A stretch of DNA of 64,000 nt, taken from Bathymodiolus brooksi (lineage: Eukaryota; Mollusca; Bivalvia; Mytilida; Modiolidae). Both the position numbers and the translations under genes were made by a program. This document shows, one piece after another, positions 32,115-45,183 of this stretch (positions are counted from its first letter, which is position 1; the number at the start of each line of letters is the position of its first letter). The stretch spans positions 79,613,668 through 79,677,667 of the forward strand of contig OY804576.1 of the NCBI GenBank assembly GCA_963680875.1, in the 5' to 3' direction. The notes below the pieces were generated by a model. The model was not told the origin of the DNA. It did no database searches and was given only the letters and a program-made list of their open reading frames with translations.

Positions 32115-32683
32115 CAACATATGAAAACGTAATAAAAGAAAAGGAAAAGGTCAGATAGTAAGACATCACACTAACATACGAGATTCACCGAAAAAGCTTT
32201 CATCAAACAGTCGATACAATAGTATATGTTGTGCTTTATCACTGTAATTGCACTAGGGCTCATATTACATCTAGGGCAAATTTCAACATAAAGATTATCC
32301 CCAAAAACAAGCGAGTATATTTTATATGAGGAAGTCGTAATAGCCAATTTCATAAATTAACCTTTTTAAATTGGTTTTGTTAAGAACTATGTAATAAAAA
32401 CCATTGTCAAGACAATAGAAACTATATAGTAAAAATCAATGCAGCGACTGTGCAGTTAAACCCCAACAAATGGGAATCGCATATAAGATTGTCTTCCAAA
32501 GTATTCAAAAGATGTCATGTTATTTTACTTGATTTAAATTGTGTTGACAATTATACTGCCTGTTTTTGTCATTTAAGATGGAATATGCAGTATTAAAGCA
32601 AAGAACTGGAGATCAAACAACACAAACTTCCTGAAAAGCAAGAAATAAAACAGGTTATGGAATGACAAGGTTTTATTGTAAAT
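32115..32683. other. Non-coding interval, nothing recognised
   Basis: AT-rich sequence between PLE-1 and Rep-D copies; no frame of note. Confidence 0.45.
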
Positions 32684-33230
32684 GAAAAACGTAGATATAT
32701 AATCTGGTGTGCAACACGCATTTCTAGAATAATCGTCATCAGGTACGCTCATAGTCAAAAGATTGGATAGCCAAATAATTTATAAGTCTTTGGGAGCAAG
32801 AAGAGTTTGAAGATACCAAAGGGGTAATCAGAATCCGTAAATCGAAGAAGAACAGACAATGTCCAAAAGAAGCAGGACAAAAGGACATACAACGATCTAC
32901 AAAACATACACATAAAATTAAAGATCGAGTAACACGAACCCCACCAAAAACCGGGGGTGAACTGAGGTGCTCCGGAGTGAAGTGAAATAAAGAGCCCAAA
33001 CAGAATAGCCAAAATGGGCAAAAGTAACCTATGTCCGAGGTGGATATACCTTAGTTTTAATGTATCACATTACTTAGGAACTGTAAATTTCAAACGTAAA
33101 TATAGCTAATAAACCATGTCAGTGCCGAAGCATTGACTACTGGGCGAATGATACTCGGGAACTAATAGTCCACCGGCAGAGATATCGACACAGTGATAGC
33201 AATAAAAACGTAGATATCCAATTTAGTTTA
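32684..33230 (-). repeat. Rep-D monomer plus start of the next, split by a PLE-1 tail
   Basis: AAAACGTAGATATATAATCT opens it at the left and AAAACGTAGATATCCAATTT opens the next unit at 33207, about 520 bp apart. Removing the inserted PLE-1 (32801-32976) gives a monomer near 345 bp. Between are TCATCAGGTACGCTCATAG, AACCTATGTCCGAGG, CTAATAAACCATGTCAGTGC and TGATACTCGGGAACTAATAG. Confidence 0.85.
32801..32976 (-). repeat. PLE-1 tail inserted in Rep-D
   Basis: It begins sharply with AAGAGTTTGAAGATACCAAA after the Rep-D word TTTGGGAGCAAG. It ends at GGTGCTCCGGA, after which Rep-D resumes (AATAAAGAGCCCAAACAG). The target duplication is not clear. Confidence 0.88.
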
Positions 33231-33711
33231 GTTAGTGTACTGACTCAATTGAAGAAGAGGGAAACATATGTATGGGGGGTAGTTTTAGGTAAACATTTAG
33301 ACGACAGCCCAACCACAAATATGCGTTCGTATATGCATACATATTGAACTGTGAACTTTCCACTTTTTCGTCACTAGCCTTACTAACATTGGGCTTACGA
33401 AATTCACACCTTGTGCATTAAATGCAGTTGGAATATTTTAGTAAAAATTTCTATTATACTAAGAATGTATGAACTCTCATACCATGTTTCGTCAGATTTG
33501 ATAGAATGTGTTTTTAATTTTAAATGTTAACAATACATGTACATTTGTATATGCAAATATCCATATTTGATTACACTGTACATTCATTATTATTCGTGGT
33601 GTGCTAAATTTCGTTGAGTTCGTGGATATTATTTAACTACGAATTGAAGAATGCAGCGAATACTTGTCTCCATAGATATAATATGTACTAACTAGAGCAG
33701 GAGATCTAAGA
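33231..33711. other. Non-coding interval, nothing recognised
   Basis: AT-rich. No clear repeat family or coding signal. Confidence 0.45.
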
Positions 33712-34050
33712 ATAAACGTTAGAGAATACCGAATGGGCAATCAAAAATGGACAGTCCAGAGAAACTGGCAGCATAGTGTACACAAGACGAAGACAAACAA
33801 AACAAAAATACAACACAATATGTGTTGGACACTACTATAAACAAACAACTGGGAGTAAAGACGAACCGAACATCGTTTTTATGCGGAAATCGTAATGGAC
33901 ATCACAACATGGAACTCAGACACATAATAGGACAACACAAAAAACTAAAAAGATGAGCAACACGGACCCCACAAAAAAACCCGGGGTGAACTCAAGAGCT
34001 CGCGAAGGTTAAACAGTTCCTGCTTCTTATAAGACACTCGAAGTGTTACT
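33712..34050 (-). repeat. PLE-2 tail, longest copy
   Basis: The 3' end is ATAAACGTTAGAGAATACC at the left. It then runs through GGGCAATCAAAAATGGACAG, GTGTACACAAGACGAAGAC, GTGTTGGACACTACTATAAA, CGTAATGGACATCACAACAT, and PLE-1-like GAGCAACACGGACCCCAC and GTTCCTGCTTCTTATAAGAC. The shared last part shows that PLE-1 and PLE-2 are sister families differing at the extreme 3' end. Confidence 0.82.
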
Positions 34051-35074
34051 CATATATACAGTTAATAATTTACGAATCCAAGAATATGCAATTTTTTCCT
34101 CGAACCACGAAAATAGGTATCCACGAATATAAATGACTTCACAATATTTTGTTTTACAATTATTAACACTCCTATGGATGTACTAGTATGCTTAGATTCA
34201 AACAAATAATGTAGTGGATCAATAAGTCATTGAAGTTTGAACATCCTTATATTTCCTATGTTCTGATCGTGCAGTATCCGGTCTTAAGAATTCCACAACA
34301 GATGGTAAATACTTGAAATATCTTCTGACGACTCGTATCGATAGATTACGTTAGAGTCAATATATGCTTAGTTAATGTCAAAGTACGTGAGAAAAACAGT
34401 TTCTTATAGAGGAAGAAGATCATATCAGTTTTATAGGTAATAACCTACGAGACGAAGCTGTTTCGTTATTGTCCTAATAACAAATGAAATAACAACGCAA
34501 TTGTAAATTATGGGTTTTTGAAGATAAATTCAGGACTAGCAAAAATTAAATAAGAAATATATTTCCTTATAAGTTTTAATATTAACGAAAAGACACTATA
34601 GCATTTGGAAATTTGTGTTTAATTCAAAATACCCTTATCGTCATAGAAACCGTTTGTTTGGTAAGACGTATCATCAATCACAATGCTAATTTCATAAACC
34701 TATATAAATCACTGAACTCATGATAAACTATCTTGCGTTTTTTAAGGGGTAAGTAATATTCAATATTGAGTACAGCCTTCAACATTGCTACGAAAGGACG
34801 ACTGGGGTACAATACAACATCAAATCACATTAAAACATTTGTTATATTGGACAAATTTGCTGAATTTTATGATTAATAGAATAATATTAAACTTAAATAT
34901 GTTGAAATATTCTCGTTGTGCTTGGTTATTTGGTACAGTATAGAATAAAGCTTGATCTGTTAGTAAAATTCAAAAGGTAAAATTCCGAATTGACCCGTTA
35001 TGATGTAAAATGTCGGTCAGGATCGAACAATGATGACTAAAATGTTACAAGTATATGTCCATATATATGTAATT
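34051..35074. other. Non-coding interval, nothing recognised
   Basis: About 1 kb of AT-rich sequence without repeat family, frame or hairpin that could be supported. Confidence 0.5.
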
Positions 35075-35253
35075 GATTAAAACTAAAATCAATCTTCCTC
35101 AGGTACAGGTAACCCTTTTCAGATTTTGGCTATCAGAATTAGGTCCTTTGGTTTACTGGTTCACAAAAACTTCTAAAATATTTGGCTTTCCAATCTTTTG
35201 ACATTGAGCGTACCTGATGAAAGCTATTCCAGAAATACGTCGTGTGCATTAAA
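35075..35253 (+). repeat. Rep-D monomer, left part, ending at a PLE-1 insertion
   Basis: AAAATCAATCTTCCTCAGG, TGGCTTTCCAATCTTTTGAC, ATTGAGCGTACCTGATGAAA and CGTCGTGTGCATTAAA. It continues at 35530 on the other side of the insertion. Confidence 0.88.
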
Positions 35254-35537
35254 AAGAGTTTGAAGATACCAAAGGGGTAATCAGAATCCGTATATCGAAG
35301 AAGAACAGACAACACAATGGCCAAAAGAAAAAGTACAAAGGACAAACAACGATCTACAAAACATACATATAAAACTAAAGATCGAGTGACACGAACCCAA
35401 CTAAAAACCGGGGGTGAACTCAGTTGCCCCGGGGGTGGGGGGGGGAGCAGTTCCTGCTCCACTAGGGACACCCGTCGTGTTAATCTAGTTACAAACCCGA
35501 TGATAAGTCATGAATGAGAAAAGGACCGGGCATTAAA
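35246..35537 (-). repeat. PLE-1 tail with 8-bp target-site duplication, inserted in Rep-D
   Basis: The element is 35254-35529. GCATTAAA flanks it at 35246-35253 and 35530-35537. The 3' end (AAGAGTTTGAAGATACC) is at the left, and the 5' truncation is at GAGAAAAGGACCGG on the right. This copy fixes both ends of the family and its mode of insertion. An antisense frame of 66 codons (35317-35517) carries a glycine run from a poly-G tract. Confidence 0.92.
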
Positions 35538-35538
35538 T

Positions 35539-38500
35539 TAGATGTCTACATTTTATTATGTGGGTTGCTCAGGTACAAACTAAATGTCTAGATATCTACG
35601 TTTTATTATGTGGGTTGCTCAGGTACAAACTAAATGTCTAGATGTTTACGTTTTATTATGTGGGTTGCTCAGGTACAAACTAAATGTCTAGATGTCTACG
35701 TTTTATTATGTGGGTTGCTCAGGTACAAACTAAATGTCTAGATGTCTACGTTTTATTATGTGGGTTGCTCAGGTACAAACTAAATGTCTAGATATCTACG
35801 TTTTATTATGTGGGTTGCTCAGGTACAAACTAAATGTCTAGATGTCTACGTTTTATTATGTGGGTTGCGCAGGTACAAACTAAATGTCTAGATGTCGACG
35901 TTTTATTATGTGGGTTGCTCAGGTACAAACTAAATGTCTAGATGTCTACGTTTTATTATGTGGGTTGCTCAGGTACAAACTAAATGTCTAGATATCTACG
36001 TTTTATTATGTGGGTTGCTCAGGGACAACTAAATGTCTAGATGTCTACATTTTATTATGTGGGTTGCTCAGGTACAAACTAAATGTCTAGATGTCTACGT
36101 TTTATTATGTGGGTTGCTCAGGTACAAACTAAATGTCTAGATGTCTACGTTTTATTATGTGGGTTGCTCAGGTACAAACTAAATGTCTAGATGTCTACGT
36201 TTTATTATGTGGGTTGCTCAGGTACAAACTAAATGTCTAGATGTCTACGTTTTATTATGTGGGTTGCTCAGGTACAAACTAAATGTCTAGATGTCTACGT
36301 TTTATTATGTGGGTTGCTCAGGTACAAACTAAATGTCTAGATATCTACGTTTTATTATGTGGGTTGCTCAGGTACAAACTAAATGTCTAGATGTCTACGT
36401 TTTATTATGTGGGTTGCTCAGGTACAAACTAAATGTCTAGATGTCTACGTTTTATTATGTGGGTTGCTCAGGTACAAACTAAATGTCTAGATGTCTACGT
36501 TTTATTATGTGGGTTGCTGAGGTACAAACTAAATGTCTAGATGTCTACGTTTTATTATGTGGGTTGCTCAGGTACAAACTAAATGTCTAGATATCTACGT
36601 TTTATTATGTGGGTTGCTCAGGTACAAACTAAATGTCTAGATGTCTACGTTTTATTATGTGGGTTGCTCAGGTACAAACTAAATGTCTAGATGTCTACGT
36701 TTTATTATGTGGGTTGCTCAGGTACAAACTAAATGTCTAGATATCTACGTTTTATTATGTGGGTTGCTCAGGTACAAACTAAATGTCTAGATGTCTACGT
36801 TTTATTATGTGGGTTGCTCAGGTACAAACTAAATGTCTAGATGTCTACGTTTTATTATGTGGGTTGCTCAGGTACAAACGAAATGTCTAAATGTCTACGT
36901 TTTATTATGTGGGTTGCTCAGGTACAAACTAAATGTCTAGATGTCTATGTTTTATTATGTGGTTTGCGCAGGTACAAACTAAATGTCTAGATATCTACGT
37001 TTTATTATGTGGGTTGCTCAGGCACAAACTAAATGTCTAGATATCTACGTTTTATTATGTGGGTTGCTCAGGTACAAACTAAATGTCTAGATGTCTACGT
37101 TTTATTATGTGGGTTGCTCAGGTACAAACTAAATGTCTAGATATCTACGTTTTATTATGTGGGTTGCTCAGGTACAAACTAAATGTCTAGATGTCTACGT
37201 TTTATTATGTGGGTTGCTCAGGTACAAACTAAATGTCTAGATGTCTACGTTTTATTATGTGGGTTGCTCAGGTACAAACTAAATATCTAGATGCCTACGT
37301 TTTATTATGTGGGTTGCTCAGGTACAAACTAAATGTCTAGATATCTACGTTTTATTATGTGGGTTGCTCAGGTACAAACTAAATGTCTAGATGTCTACGT
37401 TTTATTATGTGGGTTGCTCAGGTACAAACTAAATGTCTAGATGTCTACGTTTTATTATGTGGGTTGCTCAGGTACAAACTAAATGTCTAGATGTCTACGT
37501 TTTATTATGTGGGTTGCTCAGGTACAAACTAAATGTCTAGATATCTACGTTTTATTATGTGGGTTGCTCAGGGACAAACTAAATGTCTAGATGTCTACGT
37601 TTTATTATGTGGGTTGCTGAGGTACAAACTAAATGTCTAGATGTCTACGTTTTATTATGTTGGTTGCTCAGGTACAAACTAAATGTCTAGATGTCTACGT
37701 TTTATTATGTGGGTTGCTCAGGTACAAACTAAATGTCTAGATATCTACGTTTTATTATGTGGGTTGCTCAGGTACAAACTAAATGTCTAGATGTCTACGT
37801 TTTATTATGTGGGTTGCTCAGGTACAAACTAAATGTCTAGATGTCTGCGTTTTATTATGTGGGTTGCTCAGGTACAAACTATATGTCTAGATGTCTACGT
37901 TTTATTATGTGGGTTGCTCAGGTACAAGCTAAATGTCTAGATATCTACGTTTTATTATGTGGGTTGCTCAGGTACAAACTAAATGTCTAGATGTCTACGT
38001 TTTATTATGTGGGTTGCTCAGGTACAAACTAAATGTCTAGATATCTACGTTTTATTATGTGGGTTGCTCAGGTACAAACTAAATGTCTAGATGTCTGCGT
38101 TTTATTATGTGGGTTGCTCAGGTACAAACTAAATGTCTAGATGTCTACGTTTTATTATGTGGGTTGCTCAGGTACAAACTAAATGTCTAGATGTCTACGT
38201 TTTATTATGTGGGTTGCTCAGGTACAAACTAAATGTCTAGATGTCTACGTTTTATTATGTGGGTTGCTCAGGTACAAACTAAATGTCTAGATGTCTACGT
38301 TTTATTGTGTGGGTTGCTCAGGTACAAACTAAATGTCTAGATGTCTACGTTTTATTATGTGGGTTGCTCAGGTACAAACTAAATGTCTAGATGTCTACGT
38401 TTTATTATGTGGGTTGCTCAGGTACAAACTAAATGTCTAGATGTCTACGTTTTATTATGTGGGTTGCTCAGGTACAAACTAAATGTCTAGATGTCTACGT

Positions 38501-41500
38501 TTTATTATGTGGGTTGCTCAGGTACAAACTAAATGTCTAGATGTCGACGTTTTATTATGTGGGTTGCTCAGGTACAAACTAAATGTCTAGATATCTACGT
38601 TTTATTATGTGGGTTGCTCAGGTACAAACTAAATGTCTAGATATCTACGTTTTATTATGTGGGTTGCTCAGGTACAAACTAAATGTCTAGATGTCTACGT
38701 TTTATTATGTGGGTTGCTCAGGTACAAACTAAATGTCTAGATATCTACGTTTTATTATGTGGGTTGCTCAGGTACAAACTAAATGTCTAGATATCTACGT
38801 TTTATTATGTGGGTTGCTCAAGTACAAACTAAATGTCTAGATGTCTACGTTTTATTATGTGGGTTGCTCAGGTACAAACTAAATGTCTAGATATCTACGT
38901 TTTATTATGTGGGTTGCTCAGGTACAAACTAAATGTCTAGATATCTACGTTTTATTATGTGGGTTGCTCAGGTACAAACTAAATGTCTAGATGTCTACGT
39001 TTTATTATGTGGGTTGCTCAGGTACAAACTAAATGTCTAGATGTCTACGTTTTATTATGTGGGTTGCTCAGGTACAAACTAAATGTCTAGATATCTACGT
39101 TTTATTATGTGGGTTGCTCAGGTACAAACTAAATGTCTAGATGTCTGCGTTTTATTATGTGGGTTGCTCAGGTACAAACTAAATGTCTAGATGTCTACGT
39201 TTTATTATGTGGGTTGCTCAGGTACAAACTAAATGTCTAGATGTCTACGTTTTATTATGTGGGTTGCTCAGGTACAAACTAAATGTCTAGATGTCTACGT
39301 TTTATTATGTGGGTTGCTCAGGTACAAACTAAATGTCTAGATATCTACGTTTCATTATGTGGGTTGCTCAGGTACAAACTAAATGTCTAGATGTCTACAT
39401 TTTATTATGTGGGTTGCTCAGGTACAAACTAAATGTCTAGATGTCGACGTTTTATTATGTGGGTTGCTCAGGTACAAACTAAATGTCTAGATGTCTACGT
39501 TTTATTATGTGGGTTGCTCAGGTACAAACTAAATGTCTAGATATCTACGTTTTATTATGTGGGTTGCTCAGGTACAAACTAAATGTCTAGATGTCGACGT
39601 TTTATTATGTGGGTTGCTCAGGTACAAACTAAATGTCTAGATGTCTACGTTTTATTATGTGGGTTGCTCAGGTACAAACTAAATGTCTAGATATCTACGT
39701 TTTATTATGTGGGTTGCTCAGGGACAAACTAAATGTCTAGATATCTACGTTTTATTATGTGGGTTGCTCAGGTACAAACTAAATGTCTAGATGTCGACGT
39801 TTTATTATGTGGGTTGCTCAGGTACAAACTAAATGTCTAGATGTCTACGTTTTATTATGTGGGTTGCTCAGGTACAAACTAAATGTCTAGATGTCTACGT
39901 TTTATTATGTGGGTTGCTCAGGTACAAACTAAATGTCTAGATATCTACGTTTTATTATGTGGGTTGCTCAGGTACAAACTAAATGTCTAGATGTCTACGT
40001 TTTATTATGTGGGTTGCTGAGGTACAAACTAAATGTCTAGATGTCTACGTTTTATTATGTGGGTTGCTGAGGTACAAACTAAATGTCTAGATGTCTACGT
40101 TTTATTATGTGGGTTGCTCAGGTACAAACTAAATGTCTAGATGTCTACGTTTTATTATGTGGGTTGCTCAGGTACAAACTAAATGTCTAGATATCTACGT
40201 TTTATTATGTGGGTTGCTCAGGTACAAACTAAATGTCTAGATGTCTACGTTTTATTATGTGGGTTGCTCAGGTACAAACTAAATGTCTAGATGTCTACGT
40301 TTTATTATGTGGGTTGCTCAGGTACAAACTAAATGTCTAGATATCTACGTTTTATTATGTGGGTTGCTCAGGTACAAACTAAATGTCTAGATGTCTACGT
40401 TTTATTATGTGGGTTGCTCAGGTACAAACTAAATGTCTAGATGTCGACGTTTTATTATGTGGGTTGCTCAGGTACAAACTAAATGTCTAGATGTCTACGT
40501 TTTATTATGTGGGTTGCTCAGGTACAAACTAAATGTCTAGATATCTACGTTTTATTATGTGGGTTGCTCAGGTACAAACTAAATGTCTAGATGTCTACGT
40601 TTTATTATGTGGGTTGCTCAGGTACAAACTAAATGTCTAGATGTCTACGTTTTATTATGTGGGTTGCTCAGGTACAAACTAAATGTCTAGATGTCTACGT
40701 TTTATTATGTGGGTTGCTCAGGTACAAACTAAATGTCTAGATATCTACGTTTTATTATGTGGGTTGCTCAGGGACAAACTAAATGTCTAGATGTCTACGT
40801 TTTATTATGTGGGTTGCTGAGGTACAAACTAAATGTCTAGATGTCTACGTTTTATTATGTGGGTTGCTCAGGTACAAACTAAATGTCTAGATGTCTACGT
40901 TTTATTATGTGGGTTGCTCAGGTACAAACTAAATGTCTAGATATCTACGTTTTATTATGTGGGTTGCTCAGGTACAAACTAAATGTCTAGATGTCTACGT
41001 TTTATTATGTGGGTTGCTGAGGTACAAACTAAATGTCTAGATGTCTACGTTTTATTATGTGGGTTGCTGAGGTACAAACTAAATGTCTAGATGTCTACGT
41101 TTTATTATGTGGGTTGCTCAGGTACAAACTAAATGTCTAGATATCTACGTTTTATTATGTGGGTTGCTCAGGTACAAACTAAATGTCTAGATGTCTACGT
41201 TTTATTATGTGGGTTGCTCAGGTACAAACTAAATGTCTAGATGTCTACGTTTTATTATGTGGGTTGCTCAGGTACAAACTAAATGTCTAGATATCTACGT
41301 TTTATTATGTGGGTTGCTCAGGTACAAACTAAATGTCTAGATGTCTACGTTTTATTATGTGGGTTGCTCAGGTACAAACTAAATGTCTAGATGTCTACGT
41401 TTATTATGTGGGTTGCTCAGGTACAAACTAAATGTCTAGATGTCTACGTTTTATTATGTGGGTTGCTCAGGTACAAACTAAATGTCTAAATGTCTACGTT

Positions 41501-43703
41501 TTATTATGTGGGTTGCTCAGGTACAAACTAAATGTCTAGATGTCTATGTTTTATTATGTGGTTTGCTCAGGTACAAACTAAATGTCTAGATATCTACGTT
41601 TTATTATGTGGGTTGCTCAGGCACAAACTAAATGTCTAGATATCTACGTTTTATTATGTGGGTTGCTCAGGTACAAACTAAATGTCTAGATGTCTACGTT
41701 TTATTATGTGGGTTGCTCAGGTACAAACTAAATGTCTAGATATCTACGTTTTATTATGTGGGTTGCTCAGGTACAAACTAAATGTCTAGATGTCTACGTT
41801 TTATTATGTGGGTTGCTCAGGTACAAACTAAATGTCTAGATGTCTACGTTTTATTATGTGCGTTGCTCGGGTACAAACTAAATGTCTAGATATCTACGTT
41901 TTATTATGTGGGTTGCTCAGGTACAAACTAAATGTCTAGATGTCTACGTTTTATTATGTTGGTTGCTCAGGTACAAACTAAATGTCTAGATGTCTACGTT
42001 TTATTATGTGGGTTGCTCAGGTACAAACTAAATGTCTAGATATCTACGTTTTATTATGTGGGTTGCTCAGGTACAAACTAAATGTCTAGATATCTACGTT
42101 TTATTATGTGGGTTGCTCAGGTACAAACTAAATGTCTAGATATCTACGTTTTATTATGTGGGTTGCTCAGGTACAAACTAAATGTCTAGATATCTACGTT
42201 TTATTATGTGGGTTGCTCAGGTACAAACTAAATGTCTAGATGTCTACGTTTTATTATGTGGGTTGCTCAGGTACAAACTAAATGTCTAGATGTCTGCGTT
42301 TTATTATGTGGGTTGCTCAGGTACAAACTATATGTCTAGATGTCTACGTTTTATTATGTGGGTTGCTCAGGTACAAGCTAAATGTCTAGATATCTACGTT
42401 TTATTATGTGGGTTGCTCAGGTACAAACTAAATGTCTAGATGTCTACGTTTTATTATGTGGGTTGCTCAGGTACAAACTAAATGTCTAGATGTCTACGTT
42501 TTATTGTGTGGGTTGCTCAGGCACAAACTAAATGTCTAGATGTCTACGTTTTATTATGTGGGTTGCTCAGGTACAAACTAAATGTCTAGATGTCTACGTT
42601 TTATTATGTGGGTTGCTGAGGTACAAACTAAATGTCTAGATGTCTACGTTTTATTATGTGGGTTGCTGAGGTACAAACTAAATGTCTAGATGTCTACGTT
42701 TTATTATGTGGGTTGCTCAGGTACAAACTAAATGTCTAGATGTCTACGTTTTATTATGTGGGTTGCTCAGGTACAAACTAAATGTCTAGATATCTACGTT
42801 TTATTATGTGGGTTGCTCAAGTACAAACTAAATGTCTAGATGTCTACGTTTTATTATGTGGGTTGCTCAGGTACAAACTAAATGTCTAGATATCTACGTT
42901 TTATTATGTGGGTTGCTCAGGTACAAACTAAATGTCTAGATATCTACGTTTTATTATGTGGGTTGCTCAGGTACAAACTAAATGTCTAGATGTCTACGTT
43001 TTATTATGTGGGTTGCTCAGGTACAAACTAAATGTCTAGATATCTACGTTTTATTATGTGGGTTGCTCAGGTACAAACTAAATGTCTAGATGTCTGCGTT
43101 TTATTATGTGGGTTGCTCAGGTACAAACTAAATGTCTAGAGGTCTACGTTTTATTATGTGGGTTGCTCAGGTACAAACTAAATGTCTAGATATCTACGTT
43201 TTATTATGTGGGTTGCTCAGGTACAAACTAAATGTCTAGATGTCTGCGTTTTATTATGTGGGTTGCTCAGGTACAAACTAAATGTCTAGATGTCTACGTT
43301 TTATTATGTGGGTTGCTCAGGTACAAACTAAATGTCTAGATATCTACGTTTTATTATGTGGGTTGCTCAGGTACAAACTAAATGTCTAGATGTCTGCGTT
43401 TTATTATGTGGGTTGCTCAGGTACAAACTAAATGTCTAGATGTCTACGTTTTATTATGTGGGTTGCTCAGGTACAAACTAAATGTCTAGATGTCTACGTT
43501 TTATTATGTGGGTTGCTCAGGTACAAACTAAATGTCTAGATGTCTACGTTTTATTATGTGGGTTGCTCAGGTACAAACTAAATGTCTAGATGTCTACGTT
43601 TTATTATGTGGGTTGCTCAGGTACAAACTAAATGTCTAGATATCTACGTTTTATTATGTGGGTTGCTCAGGTACAAACTAAATGTCTAGATGTCTACGTT
43701 TTC
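35539..43703 (+). repeat. 50-bp satellite-like array, about 163 units, derived from Rep-D
   Basis: The unit is GTCTAGATGTCTACGTTTTA followed by TTATGTGGGTTGCTCAGGTA and CAAACTAAAT. The first unit is continuous with the Rep-D word ATTAAATTAGATGTCTACAT, matching the Rep-D block TTAGATATCTACGTTTTTAT. Two main variants (GATGTC, GATATC) alternate irregularly. Rare variants recur at long range: GGCACAAAC at 37021 and 41620; CTATATGTC near 37881 and 42330; CTCAAGTAC near 38821 and 42820. One unit near 41400 lacks a T. Confidence 0.97.
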
Positions 43704-43724
43704 ATTGACTTTTTATTTTAAAAA

Positions 43725-44222
43725 GGATGGTTTACCCCTACTATTATTAAGAATAGCAATCAGAAACCTTACACTGCATTGGGACCAAAACAATATCCTG
43801 TGTTGAAATGCTTAAAACAAAATAACAGAGCATCGAACGTCAAATCATCACCGACCAATGATTCCACACGTAACTTCCGTCTTCCATTGTTTTTATCTTA
43901 TTTTTTGGAATTAGAAGGATTGAGATTATTGTCAAAAAACTGCATTGATATTAGAATATTACAATTTATAAGAGGGAAGGGGACAAAAAAGTAAATGACA
44001 ATAGTTTTAAGCCAAATATATACGTGATTGCGTTAATAATAGTTCAAATAACTTTAAGCGCTAATATTCAATCCGTATAATGATAGTTTTTTTGAAAGGA
44101 TGCATAATTAATAAGAATAGCAATCAGAAACCTTATACTGTATTGGGACCAAAACAATATCCTGTGTTGAAATGCTTAAAACAAAATAACAGAGCATCGA
44201 ACGTCAAACCATCACCTACAGA
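43725..44222 (+). repeat. Direct duplication, about 115-135 bp, 364 bp apart
   Basis: GAATAGCAATCAGAAACCTT, TGGGACCAAAACAATATCCT, GAAATGCTTAAAACAAAATA and GCATCGAACGTCAAA occur at 43751-43850 and 44115-44214, with few differences. The intervening 250 bp is unrelated. A 71-codon frame in the first copy is interrupted in the second, so coding is not supported. Confidence 0.9.
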
Positions 44223-44738
44223 AGCATTGTAAACAAGCTTATCTGACGAATTAAACTTTTTAATTTCCCGAATATCGACAGATCTGTGTTATTGCAGGAA
44301 ACTGTAATATTTATACCACCGTTACTAAACATCCCGCAGGCCCTTTGTATAGACTGAAAAAGTCATAACGCGATCAATTGTTTGATTAGTCAAGTAACCA
44401 TGAAAATGCTAAAACATTTAAATGGGGAAATGTTTCTTTGTGTATGATCATTTTAGGATCAATTACAACTTCCCTGTAAATCATACTGACAAGTCAATAC
44501 GACGCAAGGTGGAATTTGAGCGCAAAATCTCCCTTCTTTTATCAATAAAGTAGATTAATTAATTATGATATTGCGTTTTAATTTCCAAAGTATAATGTTT
44601 AAGCTTTGCTATCAGGATATCAACAGATTTGAAGAGTCTGTGTAAACAGGTTGTATATAAAGGCGTTGAATAGCAAGTGTAATATTAAAGATGATTAATT
44701 TCATCTATCACCAACAAAACTTTTACCGTACCTGACTT
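44223..44738. other. Non-coding interval, nothing recognised
   Basis: AT-rich; no support for genes or repeats. Confidence 0.45.
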
Positions 44739-44970
44739 TGAGTAACACGACGAGTGTCTTATACGAATCAGGAACTGTTTACTCTTCTCAAGCACCTGGA
44801 TTAACCCCATGTATTTGGCGGGGTCCGTGTTGATAATCCTTTTAGTTTTCTGTGCTTTGGTTTTTTTTTATATTTGTCTTCGTTCTGTGTCTAGAGTCCA
44901 ATGTTTTATGTGTCTTTCGATATCTCCATTCTTGGTTAGGTTACCCATTCAGTTTTCTCCTACGTTTATT
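44739..44970 (+). repeat. PLE-2 tail
   Basis: GAGTAACACGACGAGTGTCT, ATCAGGAACTGTTTACTC and GTCTTCGTTCTGTGTCTAG, ending AGTTTTCTCCTACGTTTATT. The 95-codon frame at 44809-45096 only reads through this tail. Confidence 0.75.
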
Positions 44971-45183
44971 AAAAAAGGCATACATAATATTAAAAGAATT
45001 CATTTTTTAACCGTAAATCTTATCTTTGGAACTGTAGACAAGAATAGTGAGTCATCACAATCTCCTAGCCAGGATACTTATATAAATGATACTTAAATGA
45101 CGATGGTCAATATATGTACAAATATCTAATATTAACAATAACCAATTAAGTAATGTTGTATCATAGTATAGTATAATATTAGT

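Noticed and set aside
35539..43703. CRISPR array
   Set aside because: The 50-bp units are contiguous and nearly identical with no unique spacers, and the context is eukaryotic. The same holds for the 32-, 35-, 38-, 45- and 70-bp arrays.
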